From assembly GCA_902702965.1 (NCBI GenBank), contig CACRXP010000378.1, forward strand, positions 344,627 to 408,626: 64,000 nt of DNA. The letters run 5' to 3'. Under the pieces are notes generated by a model that saw only the letters and a program-made list of their open reading frames with translations, made no database searches and was not told where the DNA came from. Of this stretch, positions 21,097 to 32,165 are shown in pieces. Each line of letters begins with the position of its first letter. Position 1 is the stretch's first letter. This DNA comes from Spirometra erinaceieuropaei. Its lineage: Eukaryota > Platyhelminthes > Cestoda > Diphyllobothriidea > Diphyllobothriidae. Both the position numbers and the translations under genes were made by a program.

Positions 21097-22095
21097 TACA
21101 GTGAGTGACCTATCTCATGAAATGTTGGCTGAAATTCTGAAATGCGTTTTCGATTAGGAAGGATTACTTGGTGGCGGTTGTAATACTGATTATCTTAAGA
21201 CATACTCTTATAACATTTCGGACTTGGCAGGATGTCGGCTTTTAAATGCACTTCTTTTCAATCTCCTGTAGAAAGCGTGCTCGGCAAAAATGACTACTTA
21301 AATAGCATGCATTTTTCCCATTGATTTTCGGTGGTCTTGCAAATTCAAATATATTTTATAGAAACCATAAACAAAAATATGCTTTCTTTTAGTCAATCAA
21401 TAGAGAATCACGTCTTCGTTATATTTTTTTACTTAAGGAGGGAGTATAATTAGGTTTTAAAAAAGTTTCCTAATTGCCGAATAATTTGGAGCCTGATCAT
21501 TCGTTACATTAGCCCCTAGTGATTTCACTCTACAAGGTGCATGCGTTCCGCGTAAAGAAAATCACATATTTTTCTATGGGATTAAAGAGATACCATACGG
21601 GGTCCGTAAAATTTTGCAATGGATGCGGACCATGTTGTACATTTCATGAGGGGCGGTGGTAAACGGCAAGGTACGATGCAATGTGAATGGACATATCGCG
21701 GTCTTAAAAAGTCTCATAATTAGAAACTTTTTTAAAACCTAATTATACTCCCTCCTTAAGTAAAAAAATATAACGAAGACGTGATTCTCTATTGATTGAC
21801 TAAAAGAAAGCATATTTTTGTTTATGGTTTCTATAAAATATATTTGAATTTGCAAGACCACCGAAAATCAATGGGAAAAATGCATGCTATTTAAGTAGTC
21901 ATTTTTGCCGAGCACGCTTTCTACAGGAGATTGAAAAGAAGTGCATTTAAAAGCCGACATCCTGCCAAGTCCGAAATGTTATAAGAGTATGTCTTAAGAT
22001 AATCAGTATTACAACCGCCACCAAGTAATCCTTCCTAATCGAAAACGCATTTCAGAATTTCAGCCAACATTTCATGAGATAGGTCACTCACTGTA
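21097..22095. mobile_element. Foldback element, family B copy 2 (young)
   Basis: TACAGTGAGTGACCTATCTC at the left and its exact reverse complement at the right. The arms (about 390 bp each) are almost identical, including a shared 7-A/T run and 'ctccctccttaagtaaaa'. The centre is about 220 bp. It interrupts a family D unit exactly at a TA position: the flanks 'gaccaggagg' and 'tggtggtacgcc' rejoin into a normal D sequence. This is the youngest foldback in the window. Confidence 0.93.
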
Positions 22096-22240
22096 TGGTG
22101 GTACGCCTAAGTGTGGGTTTACGCTGTGCCAGTCACCTGCGTCCTCTCCCGCCTCTATTCTTCTTGACTCTGACTTGGCACCGAGTCCAGGTGGGTGGGC
22201 GTAGTCAGCAACGATGGTCGAGCTGTCGTTTCACAGAGTA
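22096..22240 (+). repeat. Family D unit, right part
   Basis: Continuation of the D unit interrupted at 21096 ('tggtggtacgcctaagtgtg', C-rich block, 'gattcttcttgactctga' in related form, then the palindromic region at 'caacgatggtcgagctg'). Confidence 0.7.
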
Positions 22241-23039
22241 AGCTCAGAACGGTGAATTACTTTGCAATGAGATAGTTTTAGGTGGCATCTTTCGCACTCT
22301 CTCCTCTCTCACTCATGTGGCTCCGGCAGCAAAAATGCCTGGACAACCGGAGATGAGTTTGGGGGCACCACGCTAATACAGGACCCCTAAAATATTGGTC
22401 AGACAGTCCTAAGTAGAACTATTTAAAGCAGAATGATTCAGAACTGAGATGTCTCGCAAGAAACCCCAACTTTGCCAATAGAAGCGAAGAGACGAACCCC
22501 AGGAAGCAGTCGTGAAGAAGGAGACATGATCGTTGGGAAGGTGGAGATGAGGTCTCGGTATGAAGGGTGCATAGACACTTGCGAGTATAGAGATCCTAAC
22601 AGGTCTCACATGTGAATGTCATTAGTGAAAGTCATACAGAACACCACCACCCACCAAATTCAGGTTGATGCGGTGCATACTAGCCGCCTAACAGGTAACG
22701 TTTTATTCTGTTCGCATCCAAGCCTGATGTTTTCGAAACGGATTGTTAACTGTGTGGCTGAGAAATTAACATTTTGAGCTCCTTAGTGCAATGCTACAGA
22801 AATGAGGAATGCAACTTTTGCCACAATATAATTTATGCAAATATGTTTCGCAAAGGAATTCTGCATCCGAACGTATCGGTTGTCAAGACGCGAATCAGTT
22901 TGGCATCAGAACTAAGCTATAATTGATGACCTAACAGGATCCATATTTTCCAGAGTCGTTTCGGGCATCCATTGTAAAAATGTTTAAATAGTGTTCTATT
23001 TGTTAGAAGGGTGCTGACCGATCGTATTACACAAGTCAC
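22241..23039. other. Mostly unassigned; PLE-flank fragment
   Basis: Bases 22465-22535 ('gaagcgaagagacgaacccc' through 'gaagaaggagacatgatcg') match the region left of PLE copy a at 4550-4615, in the same orientation. The rest shows nothing recognisable. Confidence 0.45.
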
Positions 23040-23140
23040 TCGTTCCGTTGGCTATTTCTGGCTTATTAGCCGCCGTCAGTCAGCCATACTCAATCCCGAG
23101 CTGTGGAACACCTGGGGCTTGATCCCACGACACGTTGGCT
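23040..23140 (-). repeat. Type 1 SINE (reverse, degraded)
   Basis: Minus strand: 'cgagccaacgtgtcgtggga' B-box remnant, then 'ctgacggcggctaataagcc' and GAAATAGCC. The ribozyme core has G in place of the A9 position (CTGACGG). Confidence 0.6.
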
Positions 23141-24109
23141 CGGCACAGTGCGGACGTCGCCTGTCCCTCCTAGGTGGGCTTGCGTAACATCAGGTTATCG
23201 GACTATAATACATGCTTCCATTCCTACCCCAGCTGTATCGCCGTATAACATGGCTGAAATGATGTTGTACTGTCTCTGGATGAGCAGACCGAGACTCTAC
23301 TTATTCGCCAGGACTCGGTTCACGGAGGGCAGCCCCTGTACACCGTCGCGGGGCTGTTTTGATTGCGACATATATCTCTCAGTATATGCTGAGATGTCGA
23401 ATGCTGATGACACACAAAAAGCGGTTTCTAATGATGCACGACATACTGCTGCCAGAGGCGTCCCAACGAGTAGCCTTTCGTTGTGGATATTTGGAACATG
23501 GGAAGGGAAGTTGGCGAAATCGCAGAGGTGAGTCCTTTGACTTGCTGAGTATAAGAGACACCCTTCAAGACGCCTCGTCTATGAGGATATGACACATGAT
23601 TCTTATACCCAAAATATGACGCCTGGAAACGTTTAGACAAGGCTGACTGCGCTCCATTCGCCTCCTCCACCGCTATGCCGTCGACAGGGAACGAAACCCG
23701 TTAACCCCGTCGTCCTCGTCCGCCAATCGAGTCTGTTGGGCTGTGTGCTGCGCCGACTTGAAGGCAAAATTGTCTGGGTCGGCATTTTGCCCAAATCGAC
23801 CCTTTTTGGCGACGGCGTCGAGGTGGCCAGCTGAACACGTGCATGGTAGCTGTGAAAGCTGTCCTCGAACAGCTATCTGGCCCTGTGGTCCTTCGTGATG
23901 CCGTCGAATGACGGAGTCAGCCGTCGGGAGTGCAAGTGAAGAAGTCCAATTCAGCTTTCTTTGCCTTTGTGAGTCAGCCTATAGCCTACAAGAAGGGAAC
24001 GGGCATATTATTGCTCATAGCCGGACTGGTGAAGCGTTTGGCCATGTAAAGGGTTTTTCCGTTGCCTTCAATTTCGTTTCCATGCCGTCGGTAGCAAGTC
24101 TGATAAAGG
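23141..24109. other. Unassigned sequence
   Basis: Overlapping frames on both strands at 23103-23670; the longest (142 codons) begins in antisense SINE. No domain is recognised. Confidence 0.4.
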
Positions 24110-24335
24110 TACATCTGGTAGGGGACGAACTCACCCGTTCCGTTGTGCCTTACGGGCTCTCTCTCGGGCCCAACAACCAGCCGCACAGTGGCCCAGACGT
24201 TAGAGGCGTGGACTTCTAACTAACACGTCGCGAGTTCGAGCCTCGGGTGTTGCACACTTCGGGGTTGGGTATGAGTGGCTGACGACGGCTAATAAGCCAG
24301 AAATGGCCATTCCAGTCTCCCTTGTCTTTGTCGGT
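24110..24335 (+). mobile_element. Type 1 SINE with adjoining reversed module
   Basis: From 24195 a forward SINE copy: A-box remnant 'gttagaggcgtggacttcta', B-box GCGAGTTCGAGCCTC, then the ribozyme tail and 'cttgtctttgtcggtagt'. The preceding 24110-24190 is the reverse of the module at 8510-8605. Confidence 0.75.
24273..24317 (+). ncRNA. Hammerhead-like ribozyme in SINE tail
   Basis: CTGACGA, GGCT-AATA-AGCC, GAA, and ATGG/CCAT are intact. Stem I is reduced to TGG/CCA with a mismatch beyond. Confidence 0.5.
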
Positions 24336-25349
24336 AGTAACAAAGGTACATCTCTCCACGATGTGTTTGGGACATTATCCAATTCGACGTGGCTGTGTAA
24401 CGTCTTTACTGGGGTTCCGCGTTAAATTGTAATTCCCAAAGTTAATCCACTTGTCAGGCCGTATCACTGGACGCCAGTTCCACACGACCCAGCTTACTCC
24501 ATCCGCGGTTTGACCGCGAATCGATTGGAAAGTCCCGACTGGTAAATCCACCTGTTGCTGAGTTTAATGCAAATCATTCTGATGAAGTCAAATTCGGGAA
24601 ACGCGCAATTTTGATTATTCATCGGCAGGCCTGCACAGCAATATGACTAAGTTACAGTAGAGTAGTTAAAGTCAAGCACAGCCCACAAAACAGTGGTCGT
24701 GTTTGGGCAGGGCTAACGACGTCTGGACATGTCGGAAATCAGGTGCAATTTCGACCTCGGTCTGTCAAGGGCATGAGGGTGAGAGGGAAAAATAGTGGGA
24801 GACGAGCATCTGCCAGTGAGTTGCTGTAACGCGACGTGGCAGGATGCGGGTAAAAACATGTGAGGACTAACTTGGCCAGGGTACCTTGATGACGCGAACC
24901 AAGGCCTTCTGCGATCACAAGGTTGGGTTGGCTAACCGTATGGGAGCCGTCAGATTCTAGCTCTCGTGCATAGCACACAACCAGCTCATAGATATCTTTC
25001 TTCGATCTGATTGGTCCACTCGAGGTCATTGGAGTCCAGTGCAATTGCCGGATTTCAACTCCTCACTGCACTGTGCAAATACTCGGAGATATGGTTTTAG
25101 GGTGTCAGAATAGCCACGTCCCAACTTTTCTTCCTTTTTTCCTTCAGTCAGCCGTATTCATTGTACAGATCAACCGGAGTGCACACAGGTTTGAAACACT
25201 TAAAAGGACAAAAAACTTGTCGCGAAGATGAGTCACAGGCTGCTCGCCACGGAGGACATACCTGCTTGAGCAACAGCCCGTCTGTGTGTGTGCACATTGC
25301 GGACGCGGTCGCGTAATAAAAAGGGGCCTCGGCTTCAGCCGCCGCCACC
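24336..25349. other. Unassigned sequence
   Basis: A 101-codon minus frame at 24739-25044 shows no recognised domain. No shared repeat is seen. Confidence 0.4.
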
Positions 25350-25490
25350 GAGGGTAAAGTGATGTTGGTTAGAAGTCACTTGCCCCTAACTACTGAGTCA
25401 GGGGTTCGTTGACCTAACGACGGCTAATAAGCCAGAAATGGCCATTCCAGTTACACTTGTCTTTGTCAGTCATGTCATTCTGCCAGTGCT
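25350..25490 (+). repeat. Type 1 SINE fragment
   Basis: The head is eroded ('actactgagtcaggggttcg'). The tail retains 'cgacggctaataagccag' and GAAATGGCCATTCCAG, and ends in 'cttgtctttgtcagtcat'. The core reads CTAACGA, losing the invariant G. Confidence 0.65.
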
Positions 25491-26824
25491 GTATTTCTCC
25501 TGCTAACTCATTTTGCTAACAAACAGGCATCCCAGATGTCTGAGACTCCTGCACGTTGGTAAATTTGTACCAGACGTCGTTTGCACTTGACTCAGTTAAA
25601 ACTAACTTTCTGTTATTCCGGGTTTAACAACTGCATTAGAGATGTAACGAAAAGACTTAAACATTTTCTTGTACGCTGGCATGAGCTATTCAAAATTCCT
25701 ACCAGAAAGCCAGCAGTGTGACACGTTTTACCAACGTGAGCGTAAAAACCGTGTTGGCTGAACACGCAAGTGGATTAGATTTCCGAATTTGAGACCTGAA
25801 CTGTTGGCAAAAAGTCCTAACTTTCCACTCAAAAACGGCAGTTTATTTTGGTAGAATTTAAATCTGACCACACTTTCCACTGTTCAATAATGTAATTAGT
25901 TTACCGGTAGTCACCGGTAGCCAAGGGGACGCCGAACACCATTGGGTTCAAACGACAAACAAAACCGAGAGTTTCTTGAAGCCATGCACTCCGATGAGTC
26001 ATGCATCAACAGGCATATCGAGTTAGATGCCACGTACAAAAATCTCAGAGAAAAGTGGAAGAGACGAAAGCCGATCAATACGGACTGATACATACGATGG
26101 CAGCTTACTAACTGAGGCACCAAATGAGTATTGATTTTGAAGCACGTTTGAAATTTTAATTGTTTTCTGCACATTTACTCTAGTTTGACGACGACACGGG
26201 GAACCGACGTCAAAAATTTACTCAATAAAGTTTTCTCTCTTTCCCAAAGAACGTATTTGATTTCAAAGTATATTTCTTGGGATGCCTGCGTTCCAAAACA
26301 AAACCTGTTTACAATTGACGACTCGAAAATTTCAAACGTTCAATTGGCGCCAAAAATTACGAATCACGGTCGGCGGACAGAAAATAAATGTAAAAAGCTT
26401 TCAGAATGCAGCTCGTAAAATTGTTAAAAAAAACAGATTACTAGCCTCGGGGTCAGTGCACGTGAAGTTCTTTATTCGGCGCTGATAACTGACCAAAATC
26501 GGCTGGCCTGAGACGGTTTTCCGCCTTTGATCACGTGACTGAGAATGTTTGTAGGTAAGAGGACTCCACGCTCTGGAAAACCTTCCTTTCGGATTTCGGA
26601 AAGCTAGATGTGGCAGCAACTTGTTCACTGGCAGCACATCCCCCCTGCCAGGTGGCAACCAATGAGCGGAGAGAGAAGGTTGTTCGAACTGGCTGCTGAC
26701 TGTCCGGCATCTCTCGCTCGCGGCTTGCCTGATGGTTTCCATGCTAAATGGCTACGTGATCACATTTTATACCTTACGAGCTCTGTGGCGCGCAGAAAGC
26801 GATGTCTGGAGATCTAAGGAGAAT
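25491..26824. other. Unassigned sequence
   Basis: Short frames only (77-113 codons at 26185-26742, on both strands). I cannot assign any of them. Confidence 0.4.
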
Positions 26825-27540
26825 GAATTGCCCACCGGACCAGGGGACTTTTCTGGCTGACGTTTCGAAGAGCTGGGGCTGCTCTCCATTGTCAAAGCGT
26901 CAAGTGAAAAAATCGATCAGCATTCTTGAATAGACTGCCGCATTAGTTGGCCCTGGGCTGATCGATTTTTTTTCTTCTTTCTCTGTCTTGGCCTACTGGC
27001 CGTCGCCTGTGAATGTTGGTGGCCTCCTGTAATACGTGTCGTCACCTCAATTGGGGTTGGTTGCGTTTGGGTTCCCCTTTTGGTTGAAGTGGTCGACAGG
27101 CCGTGTTTGCTCGGCATTCTTAGGCTCCGTGTGATTGCCTTGTCTTTGTTACGGTGTATGAAGTGACGTAGGACTTTATAGGCTGAAGGAAGGTCTAGAT
27201 GCCTGTTGATGGAGTTGGCATCTGAGTACCAAGCCTCAAGTGTGAGACGCTCAGTCCTTGAGGTGCCCCCGCCTAAGACGGCTGCTCCTTGAAAATCAAA
27301 ACTGTGACCAGTTTCCCCGATGTGAGCCGCAAGCTGTGAGTTTGGGTCTAGTCTCCGTGTTGCCAGTTTGTGCTCATGTAGGCGGGTCTGCAATTTCCGT
27401 CCGGTTTTCCCGACGTAGTTGCAGTCTCCATCCTTACAACGTATTTGATAGACAACTGCTGAGGTTTCAGTGGGTGGCAGTATGTCTTTGGGTTGCATCA
27501 AACTGAGATGGCCTTTGCTAATGCTTTAAACTATACGCGA
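26825..27540 (-). mobile_element. Penelope-like element copy f (second subfamily)
   Basis: Coding region 27501-26917 is followed on the minus strand by a 3' block at about 26890-26830. There a degenerate hammerhead-like order is seen: TTGACAA in place of CTGACGA, hairpin AGAGC/GCTCT, GAAACGTC, AGCC. A stop lies shortly upstream of the ORF, so the copy is truncated. Differences from a-type copies are large. Confidence 0.75.
26917..27501 (-). CDS. Intact PLE GIY-YIG endonuclease ORF
   Basis: 194 codons with no internal stop. GIY is AVVYQI (Tyr18), YIG is CNYVGKTG (Tyr29), Arg40 precedes a conserved His44 (RLHEH), His60 and His66 follow (AAHIGETGH), and Glu89 and Asn99 lie in LEAWYSDANSINRH. 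Cys22 and Cys27 with the histidines fit the PLE-type zinc-binding insertion. The C-terminal tail is rich in Ser/Thr/Gln with a basic run (RPRQRKKKKNRS), which could be a nuclear localisation signal. No RT remains upstream. All key residues are present, so the domain could be catalytically competent if expressed. It could only be mobilised as part of a full protein. Confidence 0.85.
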   Translation of the reverse strand: MMQPKDILPPTETSAVVYQIRCKDGDCNYVGKTGRKLQTRLHEHKLATRRLDPNSQLAAHIGETGHSFDFQGAAVLGGGTSRTERLTLEAWYSDANSINRHLDLPSAYKVLRHFIHRNKDKAITRSLRMPSKHGLSTTSTKRGTQTQPTPIEVTTRITGGHQHSQATASRPRQRKKKKNRSAQGQLMRQSIQEC

Positions 27541-27607
27541 CTGTGAAAGAGGATCCTTCTTGAATAGGCTATTTTATCGGAAAGTGACGACACCGAGTCA
27601 CTCACAA

Positions 27608-27932
27608 AGTCATTATAATACACTGAGGTGGCACTTTGCTGACTCGTAAGAACAAGCTGCAGCTAGCCCGGACAAGGACGCAATACGGTCCTGTCGTGAC
27701 AGTTCACGTCCGCGTTCACGCATTCGTTCTATCTTGCGTGAAATCCTGGCACTTGTGTTTGGGGGGTCCAGGTCGTGTCTGGGGCACACTCTCAGACGAG
27801 GCCGCTAGATATTTTAGCTATCGCGCCCATTCCCCGCACCAGACATCTGACCGGCTCAGACAGTAGCAGGGGGTCTGGGAATGGCGAGTTTGAAGCCAGC
27901 ACGATTAGCAAAAGCCGTGGCTTGGAAGATTG
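27608..27932 (+). repeat. Satellite-like modules G and F (left part)
   Basis: Module G ('ataatacactgaggtggcac', then 'gaacaagctgcagcta') matches 29250-29385. Module F starts near 27835 and runs to 'cttggaagattg' at 27921-27932, where PLE copy g interrupts it. Confidence 0.7.
27921..27932. repeat. Target site duplication of PLE copy g, left
   Basis: CTTGGAAGATTG, identical to 28927-28938. Other F modules (for example near 19011) carry this sequence only once, as CTTGGAAGGTTG followed by CCAACT. Confidence 0.85.
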
Positions 27933-28926
27933 AAAACAAGCATGCACAGCAGAATTTATTGGGGCCAACAAAGTTCGTGACGGCTTTTCAACTGCAACCC
28001 GTCTCTGCATAACATAGGTAAACGAATGAAAGCGCACAGCAGTATGAATTTGTACAGAATGGCAGTGCATAGGAGCAAGGTCAAAGTTCAAAATAATCAA
28101 TAATCAGATAAGACGTCCACATAAGCATCAAAAAGGAAAAAAAGGGGGAAGACGAAATGTTAACAACAAATCCCTGTCAGAGGAAAATAGAGGCGTGAGA
28201 TTACCAGGGCAATTGCAGATTGATCACGTGATCTAACTGCTTGCACAGGTCTGGTTTCTCCCTCCGTATGTAGGCTGCTTCCAAATAACGCAAGGTTCGA
28301 GTTGTACGTGCTCGGACAAGTACTCGAAAGGATGCTTTAGGGTCGACAACATGACCGCTATCTAACAGGTGTTTCGTTATAGACGAACGCGGGGTTCTAT
28401 TTTCCTGTTTGAAAAGCCAATTAGGCAAATGCTCAGCGGCCCTGGTTGCCAATTGCCTTTGCGTTCGCCCAATGTACTTGCATCCGCAAGTGCATGTGAA
28501 TTCATACACACAATTGGGGGTGGCGTGCAATGGCAAGGCATCCTTTGCCCGGTTAATTGGAAGGCCTTTTGTGGAACTGATGAAGCTAAGCTCTGCTGCG
28601 TTGTCCGTTCTTTCTATAGTGCAACGCAAGCGTCGCTTGATTGTGTTTGAGACGTTGTCACCCTTAAAAGGTAGACATATTATAACGGGCTTCTTCGGAA
28701 CGGACTGTTCCGTCAACTTTGGCCGTAAATGGTTGCTGTACTTCTGAATGAAGCGTGCAGGATAACCACGATTAAGTAAGGCTTCTTTGATACGGGCAGT
28801 TTCTGTATCTATGGTCCCTCTGGAGCAAATATTTCTCGCTCTTTGAAAAAGAGTATGTACTAGATTACGCTTCCATTGTATTGGCGCAAAGCTTTTAAAA
28901 TGTAGGTATTGCCCTTTCCACGTAGT
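27933..28926 (-). mobile_element. Penelope-like element copy g, young, with 12-bp duplication
   Basis: The insert lies between two identical 12-bp copies of its target. On the minus strand it is an open reading frame from its 5' edge (28926), then a 3' UTR of about 270 bp. An AATAAA occurs about 20 bp before the 3' end. It is 5' truncated within the RT. Rejoining the flanks restores a normal F module, so the borders are certain. Confidence 0.92.
28201..28926 (-). CDS. PLE copy g: RT C-terminus plus GIY-YIG endonuclease, open throughout
   Basis: 242 codons with no stop from the insertion border to TGG-stop near 28201. It begins with YLHFKSFAPIQWKRNLV and RARNICSRGT, the C-terminal part of a Penelope-type RT. 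GYPARFIQKYSNHLR and VIICLPFKGDNVSN are typical of the connector. The GIY-YIG domain follows: CVYEFTCTCGCKYIGRTQRQ, then TRAAEHLPNWL, and KHLLDSGH. The end is KPDLCKQLDHVINLQLPW. The Tyr, Arg and Glu positions appear intact. The first ATG is at 28716, but the frame is continuous upstream, so that ATG is not a true start. Similar to the broken copy at 55854. Confidence 0.9.
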   Translation of the reverse strand, partial: TTWKGQYLHFKSFAPIQWKRNLVHTLFQRARNICSRGTIDTETARIKEALLNRGYPARFIQKYSNHLRPKLTEQSVPKKPVIICLPFKGDNVSNTIKRRLRCTIERTDNAAELSFISSTKGLPINRAKDALPLHATPNCVYEFTCTCGCKYIGRTQRQLATRAAEHLPNWLFKQENRTPRSSITKHLLDSGHVVDPKASFRVLVRARTTRTLRYLEAAYIRREKPDLCKQLDHVINLQLPW

Positions 28927-28938
28927 CTTGGAAGATTG
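28927..28938. repeat. Target site duplication of PLE copy g, right
   Basis: CTTGGAAGATTG, identical to 27921-27932. Confidence 0.85.
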
Positions 28939-29847
28939 CCAACTAGCGGGATAACTCGGATCTCGGAGTCAGCCCAGTCTGCGTTTGTGGGGATTGGCCG
29001 ACTGGCGGAATGAGAGTCAGGCTGCAATGGGTCCTTCCTAATGTAACCTCTACAGTACTCCCACTCCGTGGTATCCGAACTATTCCCATCTCCTCTTGCT
29101 GTGAAAGTCTTGATCAGTGTACGTTGTGGATCAGGGGTACACCGAGGTACGGGTTTACACTGTACCAGCAGGTCCAGTGGGGGGGGGAGGGTGCGATAGA
29201 TGCAGTGCAAGTTGGCCATAATTGAAAACTACAAGTCATCCTAAAAACCACTATAATACACTGAGATGACACTTTGCTGACCTGTGAGAACAAGCTGCAG
29301 CTAACTCCGACTCGTGACAGTTCATGTCCGCGTGCTGATATACACACTCATCCCCTCTTGTGTGAAATCCTGGTGCTTGTGTGTGTGTGTGGTGCCCTCC
29401 AAACGGGCCACGTGTTAAATGCGCTGGACCAACACGGGGGCCACATCGGACTCTGGCAGGCGTTATCTGTGCGCAATAGCAAATGCCAACATTTGCGGGG
29501 TGCACTGGCAGACCCCGTTGTCGGCAGTAGTCGCACAACTGGATCACTGCCATCAACCCGGTGTTTTGTGGTCAAAATCCTGGTCATTTGTGTGTGCACC
29601 AGGGGGTGCAGAGTGGAACGCCAGGGCGAGGATCCGTCCGAGCCATCCACCTGCGGCCTCCCTCGTCTCCGGTCTTCTTGACTTGGTCTTGAAACTGGGC
29701 TCAGGCTGGGGAGGAGGAGAGAGTGTAGGTAGATGCTACGCAAGTCTACTGGCACTATAAACCCCTTCGTAAGTCACCGTCCCTGCTCCACAATGCAGGC
29801 TGTGGGGCACACGGTGGACATCGTCGAAATCGACGGTCGAACTGTCG

Positions 29848-29883
<36 letters not shown>

Positions 29884-29929
29884 ATGGGGGCTGGTCGCCT
29901 ACGTGGCATGCGCAGACAAAGTCACTAGC
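28939..29929 (+). repeat. Satellite-like array: F, D, G, D modules with (GT)n
   Basis: F resumes after the PLE ('ccaactagcgggataac'), then a short D (29100-29225), then G (29250-29385) with a short GT tract. Next is the 'gcgctggaccaacacggggg' block (29400-29510), then D (29575-29885), which ends in a long GT tract at about 29847-29882. Confidence 0.75.
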
Positions 29930-30915
29930 TACAGTAAGTGGGCTAAATCATCAAATGTTAACCGAAATTCCAAAGCGCGTTTTCGTCTCGAAAAGATTAA
30001 TTAAGTAGAATTGGAGAACAAAGCATCAGGCAGCATAATTCTATAATAATTCAGTTACCCCAGTACGAACGAACTTCTTTCAGGCTGCATGCAAACACTA
30101 CGCGCTGTAAAAATGACTACTTAACTAGCATGCATTCTTCTGATTGATTTTCGATGCCCCTAAAAGTCCAATTATACTTCGTCGAAGACGCGCATAAAAC
30201 TATTCATTCTTTTACTCATTCGGTAGAAAATTATGTCTTCTTCCAAATGTATACTCGAAAGACTGGAAGGATTTGGTTTTCAAAAACTTTTGTGATTCCC
30301 GGATAATGTTGAACCCGACCTACCGTTACACGCGCTTTCAGGGTTGCCAAATTACAAACCACATATTTCCCGCGTAAGGAAAACCATAGGATTCTCTACG
30401 GTATTAAAAGAAGACCATATAGGGTTCATAAAATTTAGCAGTGGAGTTGATCCATATTGTTAACTTTACAAGCCACATTGATAAATGAAGTGACATGACG
30501 ATTTAAGAACGGCCATTTCACGGTATTTAAAAGTCCCACAATTAGAAGCTTTTTAAAACCGAATTTTGTCCCTCCTTCCAGTATGAAATCGGAAGAGGGC
30601 CTAATGGTATATCAAAGGAGTAAGAGAATGAATATTTTTATGCGTGTTTTCCATAAAATATAATTGAATTATTAGAGCGCCTAAAATCAGTAAGAAAAAT
30701 TCATGTTACTTAAATAGTCATGTTTTACAGAGTATTGTCTTTGTATGCGATCGGAATGAAGTTCGTTCGAAAGCCGGCATCCTGAGATAACTGAAATGTG
30801 GTTGAATTATGTTGCAGACTGATTAGTTTTACAACCCTACTTAATTAATCTTTTCGAAACGAAAACGCACTTCGGGATTTCGGCGGACAGTTCATGAGTT
30901 AGTCCACCTATTGTA
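29930..30915. mobile_element. Foldback element, family A copy 3
   Basis: TACAGTAAGTGGGCTAAATC at the left and ACTAACTCATG-type reverse complement ending in ACCTATTGTA at the right. Its centre is in the opposite orientation to the copies at 2920, 11973, 46025, 54151 and 63229. It sits in the satellite-like array between a D unit and an F unit. Confidence 0.88.
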
Positions 30916-31799
30916 TGTCAGCTACTGAGCCCATTCCCTGCGCCAGACCGCATCTGTCCGGCTCAGACAGTGCGTGGGGCCTGCGAATGAGAATAGAGAG
31001 GAAGGTCGACGTCCAAACGCACTTTCCTCACTGTAAGCAATCTGACGAGTTTGAAGTCAGCACGATGCGCTACAAGCCGTGACGTGGAAGGTTGCCAACT
31101 GACAATGGAACTCATGCCGCGCAGTTAGCCTAGTGTGCGTTTGCGTGGAGTGGCCGACTGGCAGACTGGTCCTTCCTAATGTGTCCTTTACAGTACTCCT
31201 ACTCCGTGGTATCCGAGCCGCCCCCCCCTCTCCTCTTGTTGTGAAATGTCCTGATCACTGTACTTTGTGGATCAGTGGAGAGGAGGAGAGAGTGCGATAG
31301 GTGCAGTGCAAGTTCACCACCATTGTCAGTTCGACTGTTTTGCCCGACGATGTCCACAGTGTGCTCCACAGCAGCCTGAGAGCAGGCACGTTTACGTGCG
31401 CGTGAATTTGTTCATAGTGATAGTAGATTTGCGCAGCATCTACCGCACTCTATCTTCCCTACTCCCTAGCTGGGCCCGGTGTCAAGATATAGTCAAAAAG
31501 ACTGGAAGTGGGGGAGGTCGCAGATGGCTTGAACAGCGGGACCCGCGCCTAGGCTTACACCCCCTAATCCACAACAAACACTTGAGCAGGATTTTGGCCC
31601 ACAATAACAGCACCCCAACGGGTCAGAAAGATGACGAGGACAGCCATGCCCACCACCTGTATACCCAGCGGGAGCCCTAGCGCTCCCACCAGCTGGGGAC
31701 CAGATGCCAGAGAACTGCCAGGGCATACCGGGTTGCGAGGGTCATGGTTTGCTGATCCTGGCATAGCAGACGCTCACATTCGCGCAAGCCACCATCCCT
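30916..31799 (+). repeat. Satellite-like array, continued (F, D, reversed D, reversed E)
   Basis: F module (about 30930-31220, 'gtgacgtggaaggttgccaa'), short D (31250-31320), then a D unit in reverse (31335-31605), and module E in reverse (31640-31795). The change of orientation shows rearrangement in the array. Confidence 0.65.
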
Positions 31800-32165
31800 G
31801 TTCGCACCGTGCTGCGCAGCCCACGGTAGGCATAGTCGACAACAGCGATCGAACTGTCATGTACACTCATCACGCCCAACTTGAGTCGTTGTGTCTGTGC
31901 GCTAAACCCGGGTTTGTGACAACTGTCGGGCTGAGGTCTTAAATAATACCGTACGAGAGTATGACCGCCTTAGACTGAGGCACGCGCAGGCTCCGACACG
32001 GAGAGAGGGAAGTGAGAGTGAATGAATCCATTTTACTTCTGCAAATATGAGGCATTTGGATCTGTCCCAAAACACAGTCAGGGTTGGATTGTAAAGCTGA
32101 CGGCTAACGGGACAAATGACCTCATCTAAGAGGTAAGGATATAGCCACGATATCTCCTCCTCAAG
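31800..32165. other. Unassigned sequence
   Basis: No recognisable structure. Confidence 0.4.
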
